DNA from: Coriaria nepalensis
Lineage: Eukaryota > Streptophyta > Magnoliopsida > Cucurbitales > Coriariaceae
Length of the DNA: 64,000 nucleotides
Direction of reading: 5' to 3'
Assembly: GCA_027186245.1 (NCBI GenBank)
Contig: CP114487.1
Coordinates: 5,451,001-5,515,000, forward strand
A model generated the notes under the pieces. The model was not told where the DNA came from. It saw only the letters and a list, made by a program, of their open reading frames with translations, and searched no databases. Both the position numbers and the translations under genes were made by a program. This document shows positions 50,165 to 62,399 of this stretch, piece after piece; position 1 is the stretch's first letter; each line of letters starts with the position of its first letter.

Positions 50165-51303
50165 CAACTTGAAGAAATGCACGCATGCCCTAAGAATCCC
50201 AATAGCAAGATGTGCATGAAACTCATGTTTGAAGTGCGAAAGTAGAAAATGTTCGATTTGCTTTCAAATGATTTATTGATATAGGGTGACTCAATGACAT
50301 GATTTTGAACTTGACCATTGCACACGTGCACCAAATAGATCATTAGCAAGTTGTGCATGAAATCCATAATTGAGATTCGAAAACAGAACTTGTTCGAATT
50401 GCTTCTAAATGATTTATTGACTTGAGATGGCCCACTGTTATGATTTTGAATTTGAACAAATTTGCACATGGGCTAAAATGGGCATTAGCAAGATGTGCAT
50501 GAAACTCATGTTTGAAGTGCGAAAGTAGAATTCATTCGAACTGCTCATAAATGATTTACTAATTTGAGGTGACTCGTTGACGTGATTTTGAATTTGAACA
50601 AATGCACACGTGCACCAAAACGATTATTTGCAAGTTGTGCATGAAACTCTTAACTGAAATGCGAAAATAGAATTCGTTCGAATTGCTTCCAAATTCTTTT
50701 TTGAGTTAAGGTGACACATTCACATGATTTTGAACATGTACAAAGAGGCACACATGCGTTAAAATGGCCATTAGCGAGTTGTGCGTGAAACTCATATTTG
50801 AACTGCGAAAATAGAATTCATTCGAATTGCTTCTAATTGATTTATTGACTTGAGGTGACTCATTGACATGATTCTGAACTTGAACTAATGCACACATGTG
50901 TTACAATGGCCTATAGCAAGATGTGCATGAAACTCATGTATGAAGTGCAAAATAAAATTCATTCGAATTGCTTCTAAATGATTTTATTGACTTGAGATGA
51001 CTTCATTGACTTTATTTTGAACCCGAAAAGTTGCACACATGCGTTAAAATGGCCATTAGCAAATTGTGCATGAAATTCAAGTTTGAAGTGTGAATATAGA
51101 ATTCATCCGAATTGCATCTAAATGATTTATTGATTTAATGTGACTCATTGACATGATTTTGAGTCTGAACAAATGCAGACGTGCACCGAAAGAGATCATT
51201 AGCACGTTGTGCATGAAACTCATAGTTAAAATAGATAAATAGAATTTGTTCGAATTGCTTCTAAATGATTTACTGACTTGAGATAACTCGTTGACACAAT
51301 TTT
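50165..51303. repeat. 8-mer HOR, right-hand family (1139 bp)
   Basis: Complete a-h. The c monomer contains an a-type patch (GCAAGATGTGCATGAAAC through GTGCGAAAGTAG, about 50489-50529) bounded on both sides by c sequence, with no change in length. Confidence 0.84.
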
Positions 51304-52157
51304 CAACTTGAAGAAATGCACGCATGCCCTAAGAATCCCAATAGCAAGATGTGCATGAAACTCATGTTTGAAGTGCGAAAGTAGAATTCATTCGAACTGC
51401 TCTTAAATGATTTACTAATTTGAGGTGACTCGTTGACGTGATTTTGAATTTGAACCAATGCACACGTGCACCAAAACGATTATTTGCAAGTTGTGCATGA
51501 AACTCTTAATTGAAATGCGAAAGTAGAATTTGTTCGAATTGCTTCCAAATTCTTTATTGAGTTAAGGTGACACATTCACATGATTTTGAACATGTACAAA
51601 GAGGCACACATGCGTTAAAATGGCCATTAGCGAGTTGTGCGTGAAACTCATATTTGAACTGTGAAAATAGAATTCATTCGAATTGCTTCTAATTGATTTA
51701 TTGACTTGACGTGACTCATTGACATGATTCTGAACTTGAACTAATGCACACATGTGTTACAATGGCCTATAGCAAGATGTGCATGAAACTCATGTATGAA
51801 GTACAAAATAAAATTCGTTCGAATTGCTTCCAAATGATTTTATTGACTTAAGATGACTTCATTGACTTTATTTTGACCCCAACAGTTGCACACAGCGTTA
51901 AAATGGCCATTAGCAAATTGTGGATGAAACTCATGTTTGAAGTGTGAAAATAGAATTCGCTCGATTTTTAGTTAAATGATTTATTGATTTAATGTGACTC
52001 ATTGACATGATTTTGAGTTCGAACAAATGCAGTCGTGCACCGAAAGAGATCATTAGCACGTTGTGCATGAAACTCATTGTTAAAATACATAAATAGAATT
52101 TGTTCGAATTGCTTCCAAATGATTTACTGACTTGAGATGACTCGTTGACATGATTTT
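51304..52157. repeat. 6-monomer HOR (a/c, d-h; 854 bp)
   Basis: Monomer 51304-51445 begins as a (CAACTTGAAGAAATGC) and becomes c at GCGAAAGTAGAATTCATTCG. A precise two-monomer in-register deletion results. The g monomer has the unusual TCGATTTTTAGTTAAATG shared with 57660 and 62200. Confidence 0.87.
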
Positions 52158-53296
52158 CAACTTCAAGAAATGCACGCATGCCCTAAGAATCCCAGTAGCA
52201 ACATGTGCATGAAACTCATGTTTGAAGTGCGAAAATAGAAAATGTTCGATTTGCTTTCAAATGATTTATTGATATAGGGTGACTCAATGACATGATTTTG
52301 AACTTGAACATTGCACACGAGCACCAAAAAGATCATTAGCAAGTTGTGCATGAAATCCATAATTGAGATGCGAAAACAGAATTTGTTCGAATTGCTTCTA
52401 AATGATTTATTGACTTGAGATGGCCCACTGACATGATTTTGAATTTGAACAAATTAACACACATGGGCTAAAAGCGCATTAGCAAGTTAGGCATGAAACT
52501 CATGTTTGACGTCCAAAGTAGAATTCATTCGAACTGCTCTTAAATGATTTACTAATTTGAGGTGACTCGTTGACGTGATTTTGAATTTGAACCAATGCAC
52601 ACGTGCACCAAAACGATTATTTGCAAGTTGTGCATGAAATTCTTAATTGAAATGCGAAAGTAGAATTCGTTCGAATTGCTTCCAAATTCTTTATTGAGTT
52701 AAGGTGACACATTCACATGATTTTGAACATGTACAAAGAGGCACACATGCGTTAAAATGGCCATTAGTGAGTTGTGCGTGAAACTCATATTTGAACTGCG
52801 AAAATAGAATTCATTCGAATTGCTTCTAATTGATTTATTGAATTGAGGTGACTCATTGGCATGATTCTGAACATGAACTAATGCACACATGTGTTTAATG
52901 GCCTATAGCAAGATGTGCATGAAACTCATATATGAAGTGCAAAATAAAATTCGTTCGAATTGCTTCCAAAATGATTTTATTGACTTGCGATGACTTCATT
53001 GACTTTATTTTGAACTCGAACAGTTTCACACATGCGTTAAAATGGCCATTAGCAAATTGTGCATGAAACTCATGTTTGAAGTGTGAAATTAGAATTCGTT
53101 CGAATTGTATCTAAATGATTTATTGATTTAATGTGACTCATTGACATGATTTTGAGTTTGAACAAATGCAGAGGTGCACCGAAAGAGATCATTAGCACGT
53201 TGTGCATGAAACACATAGCTAAAATACATAAATAGAATTTGTTCGAATTGCTTCTAAATGATTTACTGAATTGAGATGACTCGTTGACATGATTTT
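52158..53296. repeat. 8-mer HOR, right-hand family (1139 bp)
   Basis: Complete a-h. The start reads CAACTTCAAGAAATGC and CCCAGTAGCAACATGTGC, marks shared with units at 57859 and 62400. Confidence 0.88.
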
Positions 53297-53990
53297 CAAC
53301 TTGAAGAAATGCACGCATGCCCTAAGAATCCCAATAGCAAGATGTGCATGAAACTCATGTTTGAAGTGCGAAAATAGAAAATGTTCGATTTGCTTTCAAA
53401 TGATTTATTGATATAGGGTGACTCAATGACATGATTTTGAACTTGAACATTGCACACATGCACCAAAAAGATCATTAGCAAGTTGTGCATGAAATCCATA
53501 ATTGAGATGCGAAAACAGAATTTGTTCGAATTGCTTCTAAATGATTTATTGACTTTAGATGGCCCATTGACATGATTTTGAATTTGAACAAATTTACACA
53601 TGGGTTAAAATGGGCGTTAGCAAGTTATGCATGAAACTCATGTTTGAAGTCAAAAATAGAATTCATTCGAATTGCTCGTAAATGATTTACTAATTTGAGG
53701 TGACTCGTTGACGTGATTTTGTATTTGAACAAATGCACATGTGCACCAAAACGATTATTCGCAAGTTCTGCATGAAACACTTAATTGAAATGCGAAAATA
53801 GAATTCGTTCGAATTGCTTCCAAATTCTTTATTGAGTTAAGGTGACACATTCACATAATTTTGAACATGTACAAAGAGGCACACATTAGCGAGTTGTGCG
53901 TGAAACTCATATTTGAACTGCGAAAATAGAATTCATTCGAATTGCTTCTAATTGATTTATTGACTTGAGGTGACTCATTGACATGATTCT
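53297..53990. repeat. 5-monomer block a-e (694 bp)
   Basis: Monomers a-e. The e monomer has a 16 bp deletion (GGCACACATTAGCGAG, about 53879-53894) also found near 58441 and 62985. Confidence 0.85.
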
Positions 53991-54702
53991 GAACTTGAAC
54001 TAATGCACATATGTGTTACAATGGACTATAGCAAGATGTGCATGAAACTCATGTTTGAAGTGCGAAAATAGAAAATATTCTATTTGCTTTCAAATCATTT
54101 ATTGATATAGGGTGACTCAATGTGACATGATTTTAAACTTGAACATTGCACACGTGCACCAAAAAGATCATTAGCAAGTTGTGCATGAAATCCATAATTG
54201 AGATGCGAAAACAGAATTTGTTCGAAATACTTCTAAACGATTTATTGACTTGAGATGGCCCATTGACATGATTTTGAATTTGAACAAATTTACACATGGG
54301 TTAAAATGGGCGTTAGCAAGTTATTTATGAAACTCATGTTTGAAGTCAAAAATAGAATTCATTCGAATTGCTCGTAAATGATTTACTAATTTGAGGTGAC
54401 TCGTTGACGTGATTTTGTATTTGAACAAATGCACACGTGCACCAAAACGATTATTCGCAAGTTCTGCATGAAACTCTTAATTGAAATGCGAAAATAGAAT
54501 TCGTTCGAATTGCTTCCAAATTCTTTATTGAGTTAAGGTGACACATTCATATAATTTTGAACATGTACAAAGAGGCACACATGCGTTAAAATGGCCATTA
54601 GCGAGTTGTGCGTGAAACTCATATTTGAACTGCGAAAATAGAATTCATTCGAATTGCTTCTAATTGATTTATTGACTTGAGGTGCCTCATTGACATGATT
54701 CT
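53991..54702. repeat. 5-monomer unit, first copy (f/a, b, c, d, e; 712 bp)
   Basis: The first monomer starts as f (GTTACAATGGACTATAGC) and continues as a (TTTGAAGTGCGAAAATAG, GATATAGGGTGACTC), so g and h are skipped. Monomers b-e follow regularly. Confidence 0.86.
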
Positions 54703-55271
54703 GAACTTGAACTAATGCACATATGTGTTACAATGGCCTATAGGAAGATGTGCATGAAACTCATGTTTCAAGTGCGAAAATAGAAAATGTTCGATTTGCT
54801 TTCAAATTATTTATAGATATATGGTGACTCAATGTGACATGATTTTGAACTTGAACATTGCACACGTGCACTAAAAATATCATTAGCAAGTTGTGCATGA
54901 AATCCATAGTTGAAATGCGAAAACAGAATTTGTTCGAATTGCTTCTAAATGATTTATTCACTTGAGATGGCCCGTTGACATGATTTTGAATTTGAACAAA
55001 TTTACACATGGGTTAAAATGGGCTAATGCAAGTTATGCATGAAACACATGTTTGAAATCCAAAATAGAATTCATTCGAATTGCTCCTAAATGATTTATTG
55101 ATTTAATGTGACTCATTGACATGATTTTGAGTTCGAACAAATGCATACGTGCACTGAAAGAGATCATTAGTACGTTGTGCATGAAACTCATAGTTAAAAT
55201 ACATAAATTGAATTTGTTCGAATTGCTTCCAAATGATTTACTGACTTGAGATGACTCCTTGACATGATTTT
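54703..55271. repeat. 4-monomer block (f/a, b, c/g, h; 569 bp)
   Basis: It starts with a second copy of the f/a junction (54703-54846), then b. Monomer 54988-55128 starts as c and ends as g (CTCCTAAATGATTTATTG then GATTTAATGTGAC), and h follows. The shared f/a junction shows the 5-monomer unit had begun to repeat in tandem. Confidence 0.84.
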
Positions 55272-55576
55272 CAACTTGGAGAAGTGCACACATGCCCTAA
55301 GAATCCCAATAGCAAGATGTGCATGAAACTCATGTTTGAAGTGCGAAAATAGAAAATGTTCGATTTGCTTTCAAATGATTTATTGATATAGGGTGACTCA
55401 ATGACACGATTTTGAACTTGAACATTGCACACGTGCACAAAAAAGATCATTAGCAAGTTGTAAAAAGATCATTAGCAAGTTGTGCATGAAATCCATAATT
55501 GAGATGCGAAAACAGAATTTGTTTGAATTGCTTCTAAATCATTTATTGACTTGAGATGGCCCATTGACATGATTCT
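55272..55576. repeat. Two-monomer block a, b with 22 bp duplication (305 bp)
   Basis: Monomer a (55272-55413) is followed by a 163 bp b monomer. The b end (GGCCCATTGACATG) joins the e-type ending GATTCT directly before f, so c, d and e are absent. Confidence 0.84.
55440..55483. repeat. 22 bp direct tandem duplication in monomer b
   Basis: Two adjacent copies of a 22 bp segment beginning AAAAAGATCATTAGC and ending AAGTTGT (55440-55461 and 55462-55483). It looks like a replication-slippage product. Confidence 0.93.
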
Positions 55577-56004
55577 GAACTTGAACTAATGCACTCATGT
55601 GTTACAATGGCTTATAGCAAGATGTGCATGAAACTCATGTATGAAGTACAAAATAAAATTCGTTCGAATTGCTTCCAAATGATTTTATTGACTTGGGATG
55701 ACTTCATTGACTTTATTTTGAACTCGAACAGTTGCACACATGCGTTAAAATGGCCATTAGCAAATTGTGCATGAAACTCATGTTTGAAGAGTGAAAATAG
55801 AATTCGTTCGAATTGCATCTAAATGATTTATTGATTTAATGTGACCCATTGACATGATTTTGAGTTTGAAGAAATGCAGACGTGCACCGAAAGAGATCAT
55901 TAGCACGTTGTGCATGAAACTCATTGTTAAAATACATAAATATAATTTGTTCGAATTGCTTCCAAAAGATTTACTGACTTGAGATGACTCCTTGACATGA
56001 TTTT
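55577..56004. repeat. 3-monomer block f-h (428 bp)
   Basis: Regular f, g, h after the b to f jump. It contains the only substantial plus-strand open frame in the window, which is not a gene. Confidence 0.85.
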
Positions 56005-57001
56005 CAACTTGAAGAAATGCACGCATACCCTAAGAATCCCAGTAGCAAGATGTGCATGAAACTCATGTTTGAAGTGCGAAAATAGAAAATGTTCGATTTG
56101 CTTTCAAATGATTTATCGATATAGGGTGATCAATGACACGATTTTGAACTTGAACATTGCACACGTGCACCAAAAAGTTCATTAGCAAGTTGTGCATGAA
56201 ATCCATAATTGAGATGCGAAAACAGAATTTGTTCGAATTGCTTCTAAATGATTTATTGACTTTAGATGGCCCATTGACATGATTTTGAATTTGAACAAAT
56301 TTACACATGGGCTAAAATGGGCATTAGCAAGTTATGCATGAAACTCATGTTTGAAGTCCAAAATAGAATTCATTCGAATTGCTCCTAAATGATTTACTAA
56401 TTTGAGGTGACTTGTTGGCGTGATTTTGTATTTGAACAAATGCACAAGTGCACCAATACGATTATTTGCAAGATGTGCATGAAACACTTAATTAAAATGC
56501 GAAAATAGAATTCGTTCGAATTGCTTCCAAATTCTTTATTGAGTTAAGGTGACACATTCACATGATTTTGAACATGTACAAAGAGGCACACACGCGTCAA
56601 AATGGCCATTAGCGAGCTGTGCGTGAAACTCATATTTGAACTGCGAAAATAGAATTCATTCGAATTGCTTCTAATTGATTTATTGACTTGAGGTGATTCA
56701 TTGACATGATTCTGAACTTGAACTAATGCACACATGTGTTACAATGGCCTATAGCAAGATGTGCATGAAACTCATGTATGAAGAAGTGCAAAATAAAATT
56801 CGTTCGAATTGCTTCCAAATGATTTTATTGACTTGAGATGACTTCGTTGACTTTATTTTGAACTCGAACAGTTTCACACATGCGTTAAAATGGCCATTAG
56901 CAAATTGTGGATGAAACTCATGTTTGAAGTGTGAAAATAGAATTTGTTCGAATTTTAGTTAAATGATTTATTGATTTTATGTGACTAATTGACATGATTT
57001 T
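56005..57001. repeat. 7-monomer block a-g (997 bp)
   Basis: Regular a-g. A 3 bp duplication (ATGAAGAAGTGC) occurs in f near 56778. The g monomer has TTCGAATTTTAGTTAAATG, related to the 57660 variant. Confidence 0.85.
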
Positions 57002-57144
57002 GAGTTTGAATAAATGCAGTCGTGCACCGAAAGAGATCATTAGCACGTTGTGCATGAAACTCATTGTTAAAATACATAAATAGAATTTGTTCGAATTGCT
57101 TCTAAATGATTTACTGACTTGAGATGACTCGTTGGCGTGATTTT
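57002..57144. repeat. h/c hybrid monomer (143 bp, in register)
   Basis: It begins as h (CCGAAAGAGATCATTAGC, AAAATACATAAATAG, TTTACTGACTTGAG) and ends as c (CGTTGGCGTGATTTTG). Monomers a and b are skipped without disturbing monomer length. It precedes the second regular super-HOR. Confidence 0.86.
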
Positions 57145-57858
57145 GAATTTGAACAAATGCACAAATGCACCAATACGATTATTTGCAAGTTGTGCATGAA
57201 ACTCTTAATTGAAATGCGAAAATAGAATTCATTCGAATTGCTTCCAAATTCTTTATTGAGTTAAGGTGACACATTCACATGATTTTGAACATGTACAAAG
57301 AGGCACACATGCGTTAAAATGGCCATTAGCGAGTTGTGCGTGAAACTCATATTTGAACTGCGAAAATAAAATTCATTCGAATTGCTTCTAATTGATTTAT
57401 TGACTTGAGGTGACTCATTGACAGGATTCTGAACTTAAACTAATGCACACATGTGTTACAATGGCCTATAGGAAGATGTGCATGAAACTCATGTATGAAG
57501 TACAAAATAAAATTCGTTCGAATTGCTTCCAAATGATTTTATTGACTTGAGATGACTTCGTTGACTTGATTTCGAACTCGAACAGTTGCACACATGCGTT
57601 AAAATGGCCATTAGCAAATTGTGCATGAAACTCATGTTTGAAGTGTGAAAATAGAATTCGTTCGATTTTTAGTTAAATGATTTATTGATTTAATGTGACT
57701 AATTGCCATGATTTTGAGTTTGAACAAATGCAGTGGTGCACCGAAAGAGATCATTAGCACGTTGTGCATGAAACTCATTGTTAAAATACATAAATAGAAT
57801 TTGTTCGAATTGCTTCCAAATGATTTACTGACTTGAGATGACTCGTTGACATGATTTT
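57145..57858. repeat. 5-monomer block d-h (714 bp)
   Basis: Monomers d-h aligned with 61686-62399 at offset 4541. ACCAATACGATTATTTGC in d replaces ACCAAAACGATT and is common in this right-end region. Confidence 0.86.
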
Positions 57859-58982
57859 CAACTTCAAGAAATGCACGCATGCCCTAAGAATCCCAGTAGC
57901 AACATGTGCATGAAACTCATGTTTGAAGTGCGAAAATAGAAAATGTTCGATTTGCTTTCAAATGATTTATTGATATAGGGTGACTCAATGACATGATTTT
58001 GAACTTGAACATTGCACACGTGCACCAAAAAGATCATTAGCAAGTTGTGCATGAAATCCATAATTTAGATGCGAAAACAGAATTTGTTCGAATTGCTTCT
58101 AAATGATTTATTGACTTGAGATGGCCCACTGACATGATTTTGAATTTGAACAAATTAACACACATGGGCTAAAAGGGCATTAGCAAGTTATGCATGAAAC
58201 TCATGTTTGACGTCCAAAATAGAATTCATTCGAACTGTTTCTAAATGATTTACTAATTTGAGGTGACTCGTTGACGTGATTTTGAATTTGAACAAATGCA
58301 CATGTGCACCAAAATGATTATTTGCAAGTTGTGCATGAAACTCTTAATTGAAATGCGAAAATAGAATTCGTTCGAATTGCTTCCAAATTCTTTATTGAGT
58401 TAAGGTGACACATTCACATGATTTTGAACATGTACAAAGAGGCACACATTAGCGAGTTGTGCGTGAAACTCATATTTGAACTGCAAAAAATAGAATTCAT
58501 TCGAATTGTTTCTAATTAATTTATTGACTTCACGTGACTCATTGACATGATTCTGAACTTGAACTAATGCACACATGTGTTACAATGGCCTATAGCAAGA
58601 TGTGCATGAAACTCATGTATGAAGTACAAAATAAAATTCGTTCGAATTGCTTCCAAATGATTTTATTGACTTGAGATGACTTCGTTGATTTTATTTTGAA
58701 CTCGAACAGTTGCACACATGCGTTAAAATGGCCATTAGCAAATTGTGCATGAAACTCATGTTTGAAGTGTGAAAATAGAATTCGTGCGAATTGCGTCTAA
58801 ATGATTTATTGATTTAATGTGACTCATTGACATGATTTTGAGTTCGAACAAATGCAGTCGTGCACCGAAAGAGATCATTAGCACGTTGTGCATGAAACTC
58901 ATTGTTAAAATACATAAATAGAATTTGTTCGAATTGCTTCCAAATGATTTACTGACTTGAGATGACTCGTTGACATGATTTT
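57859..58982. repeat. 8-mer HOR, right super-HOR unit 1 (1124 bp)
   Basis: Complete a-h with the 16 bp deletion in e (near 58441-58456). The a monomer has AACTTCAAG and AGTAGCAACATG. Its counterpart is at 62400. Confidence 0.9.
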
Positions 58983-60124
58983 CAACTTGAAGAAATGCAA
59001 GCATGCCCTAAGAATCCCAGTAGCAACATGTGCATGAAACTCATGTTTGAAGTGCGAAAATAGAAAATGTTCGATTTGCTTTCAAATGATTTATTGATAT
59101 AGGGTGACTCAATGACATGATTTTGAACTTGAACATTGCACACGTGCACCAAAAAGATCATTAGCAAGTTGTGCATGAAATCCATAATTGAGATGCGAAA
59201 ACAGAATTTGTTCGAATTGCTTATAAATGATTTATTGACTTTAGATGGCCCATTGACATGATTTTGAATTTGAACAAATTTACACATGGGCTAAAATGGG
59301 CATGAGCAAGTTATGCATGAAACTCATGTTTGAAGTCCAAAATAGAATTAATTTGAATTGCTCCTAAATGATTTAATAATTTGAGGTGACTCGTTGGCGT
59401 GATTTTGAATTTGAACAAATGCACAAGTGCACCAATACGATTATTTGCAAGATGTGCATGAAACTCTTAATTAAAATGCGAAAATAGAATTCGTTCGAAT
59501 TGATTCCAAATTCTTATTGAGTTAAGGTGACACATTCACATGATTTTGAACATGTACAAAGAGGCACACATGCGTTAAAATGGCCATTAGTGAGTTGTGC
59601 GTGAAACTCATATTTGAACTGCGAAAATAGAATTCATTCGAATTGCTTCTAATTGATTTATTGACTTGAGGTGATTCATTGACATGATTCTGAACTTGAA
59701 CTAATGCACACATGTGTTACAATGGCCTATAGCAAGATGTGCATGAAACTCATGTATGAAGTACAAAATAAAATTCGTTCGAATTGCATTGCTTCCAAAG
59801 GATTTTATTGACTTGAGATGACTTCGTTGACTTTATTTTGAACTCGAACAGTCGCACACATGTGTTAAAATGGCCATTAGCAAATTGTGGATGAAACTCA
59901 TGTTTGAAAAGTGAAAATAGAATTCGTTCGAATTGCATCTAAATGATTTATTGATTTAATGTGACTCATTGACATGATTTTGAGTTCGAACAAATGCAGA
60001 CGTGCACCGAAAGAGATCATTAGCACAGTGTGCATGAAACTCATAATTAAAATACATAAATAGAATTTGTTCGAATTGCTTCCAAATGATTTACTGACTT
60101 GAGACGACTCGTTGACATGATTTT
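58983..60124. repeat. 8-mer HOR, right super-HOR unit 2 (1142 bp)
   Basis: Complete a-h. AAATGCAAGCATGCCC in a is shared with 63525. A 5 bp duplication (GAATTGCATTGCTTCC) occurs in f at about 59781-59796. Confidence 0.9.
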
Positions 60125-61262
60125 CAACTTGAAGAAATGCACACAGGCCCTAAGAATCCCAATAGCAAAATGTGGATGAAACTCATGTTTGAGGTGCGAA
60201 AATAGAAAATGTTCGATTTGCTTTCAAATGATTTATTGATGTAGGGTGGCTCAAAGACATGATTTTGAACTTGAACATTGCACACGTGCACCAAAAAGAT
60301 CATTAGCAAGTTGTGCATGAAATCCATAATTGAGATGCGAAAACAGAATTTGTTCGAATTGCTTCTAAATGATTTATTGACTTGAGATGGTCCATTAACA
60401 TGATTTTGAATTTGAACAAATTTACACATGGGCTAAAATGGGCATTAGCAAGTTATGCATGAAACTCATGTTTGAAGTCCAAAATAGAATTCATTCGAAC
60501 TGCTCCTAAATGATTTACTAATTTGAGGTGACTCGTTGGCGGGATTATGAATTTGAACAAATGCACAAGTGCACCAATACGATTATTTGCAAGTTGTGCA
60601 TGAAACTCTTAATTGAAATGCGAAAATAGAATTTGTTCGAATTGCTTCCAAATTCTTTATTGAGTTAAGGTGACACATTCACATGATTTTGAACATGTAC
60701 AAAGAGGCACACATGCGTGAAAATTGCCATTAGCGAGTTGTGCGTGAAACTCATATTTGAACTGCGAAAATAAAATTCATTCGAATTTTTTCTAATTGAT
60801 TTATTGACTTGAGGTGACTCATTGACATGATTCTGAACTTGAACTAATATACACATGTGTTACAATGGCCTATAGCAAGATGTGCATGAAACTCATGTAT
60901 GAAGTACAAAATAAAATTCGTTCGAATTGCTTCCAAATGATTTTACTGACTTGAGATGACTTCGTTGACTTTATTTTGAACTCGAACAGTTGCACACATG
61001 CGTTAAAATGGCCATTAGCAAATTGTGCATGAAACTCATGTTTGAAGTGTGAAAATAGAATTCGTTCGAATTGCATCTAAATGATTTATTGATTTAATGT
61101 GACTCATTGACATGATTTTGAGTTTGAACAAATGCAGACGTGCACCGAAAGAGATCATTAGCACAGTGTGCATGAAACTCATAATTAAAATACATAAATA
61201 GAATTTGTTCGAATTGCTTCCAAATGATTTACTGACTTGAGATGACTCGTTGACATGATTTT
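60125..61262. repeat. 8-mer HOR, right super-HOR unit 3 (1138 bp)
   Basis: Complete a-h. Marks are AAATGCACACAGGCCC and GCAAAATGTGGATG in a. In e, CGTGAAAATTGCC replaces CGTTAAAATGGCC near 60716. Confidence 0.9.
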
Positions 61263-62399
61263 CAACTTGAAGAAATGCACACATGCCCTAAGAATCCCAA
61301 TAGCAAGATGTGGATGAAACTCATATTTGAGGTGCGAAAATAGAAAATGTTCGATTTGCTTTCAGATGATTTATTGATATAGGGTGACTCAATGACACGA
61401 TTTTGAACTTGAACATTGCACAGGAGCACCAAAAAAATCATTAGCAAGTTGTGCATGAAATCCATAATTGAGATGCGAAAACAGAATTTGTTCGATTGCT
61501 TCTAAATGATTTATTGACTTTAGATGGCCCATTGACATGATTTTGAATTTGAACAAATTTACACATGGGCTAAAATGGGCATTAGCAAGTTATGCATGAA
61601 ACTCATGTTTCAGGTCCAAAATAGAATTCATTCGAATTGCTCCTAAATGATTTACTAATTTGAGGTGACTCGTTGGCGTGATTTTGAATTTGAAAAAATG
61701 CACAAGTGCACCAATACGATTATTTGCAAGTTGTGCATGAAACTCTTAATTGAAATGCGAAAATAGAATTCATTCGAATTGCTTCCAAATTCTTTATTGA
61801 GTTAAGGTGACACATTCACATGATTTTGAACATGTACAAAGAGGCACACATGCGTTAAAATGGCCATTAGTGAGTTGTGCGTGAAACTCATATTTGAACT
61901 GCGAAAATAAAATTTATTCGAATTGTTTCTAATTAATTTATTAACTTCACGTGACTCATTGACATGATTCTGAACTTGAACTAATGCACACATGTGTTAC
62001 AATGGCCTATAGGAAGATGTGCATGAAACTCATGTATGAAGTACAAAATAAAATTCGTTCGAATTGCTTCCAAATGATTTTATTGACTTGAGATGACTTC
62101 GTTGACTTTATTTTGAACTCGAACAGTTGCACACATGCGTTAAAATGGCCATTAGCAAATTGTGCATGAAACTCATGTTTGAAGTGTGAAAATAGAATTC
62201 GTTCGATTTTTAGTTAAATGATTTATTGATTTAATGTGACTAATTGCCATGATTTTGAGTTTGAACAAATGCAGTGGTGCACCGAAAGAGATCATTAGCA
62301 CGTTGTGCATGAAACTCATTGTTAAAATACATAAATAGAATTTGTTCGAATTGCTTTCAAATGATTTACTTACTTGAGATGACTCGTTGACATGATTTT
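61263..62399. repeat. 8-mer HOR, right super-HOR unit 4 (1137 bp)
   Basis: Complete a-h. Marks are GATGTGGATGAAACTC in a and TCGATTTTTAGTTAAATG in g. The e monomer has TTATTAACTTCACGTG. Confidence 0.9.

Larger units (their letters stand above)
57145..61685. repeat. Right-hand super-HOR, period 4,541 bp
   Basis: Markers recur at offset 4541-4542: 57632/62173, 57864/62405, 57859/62400, 58983/63525. One full period (57145-61685) plus 2,315 bp of the next copy are visible. It uses right-family HORs, not A, B, C, D, yet has almost the same period as the central 4543 bp unit. Confidence 0.85.

Noticed and set aside
55589..55774. Plus-strand open frame of 61 codons
   Set aside because: It is made wholly of monomers f and g and depends on local point changes in one copy; equivalent copies are interrupted.
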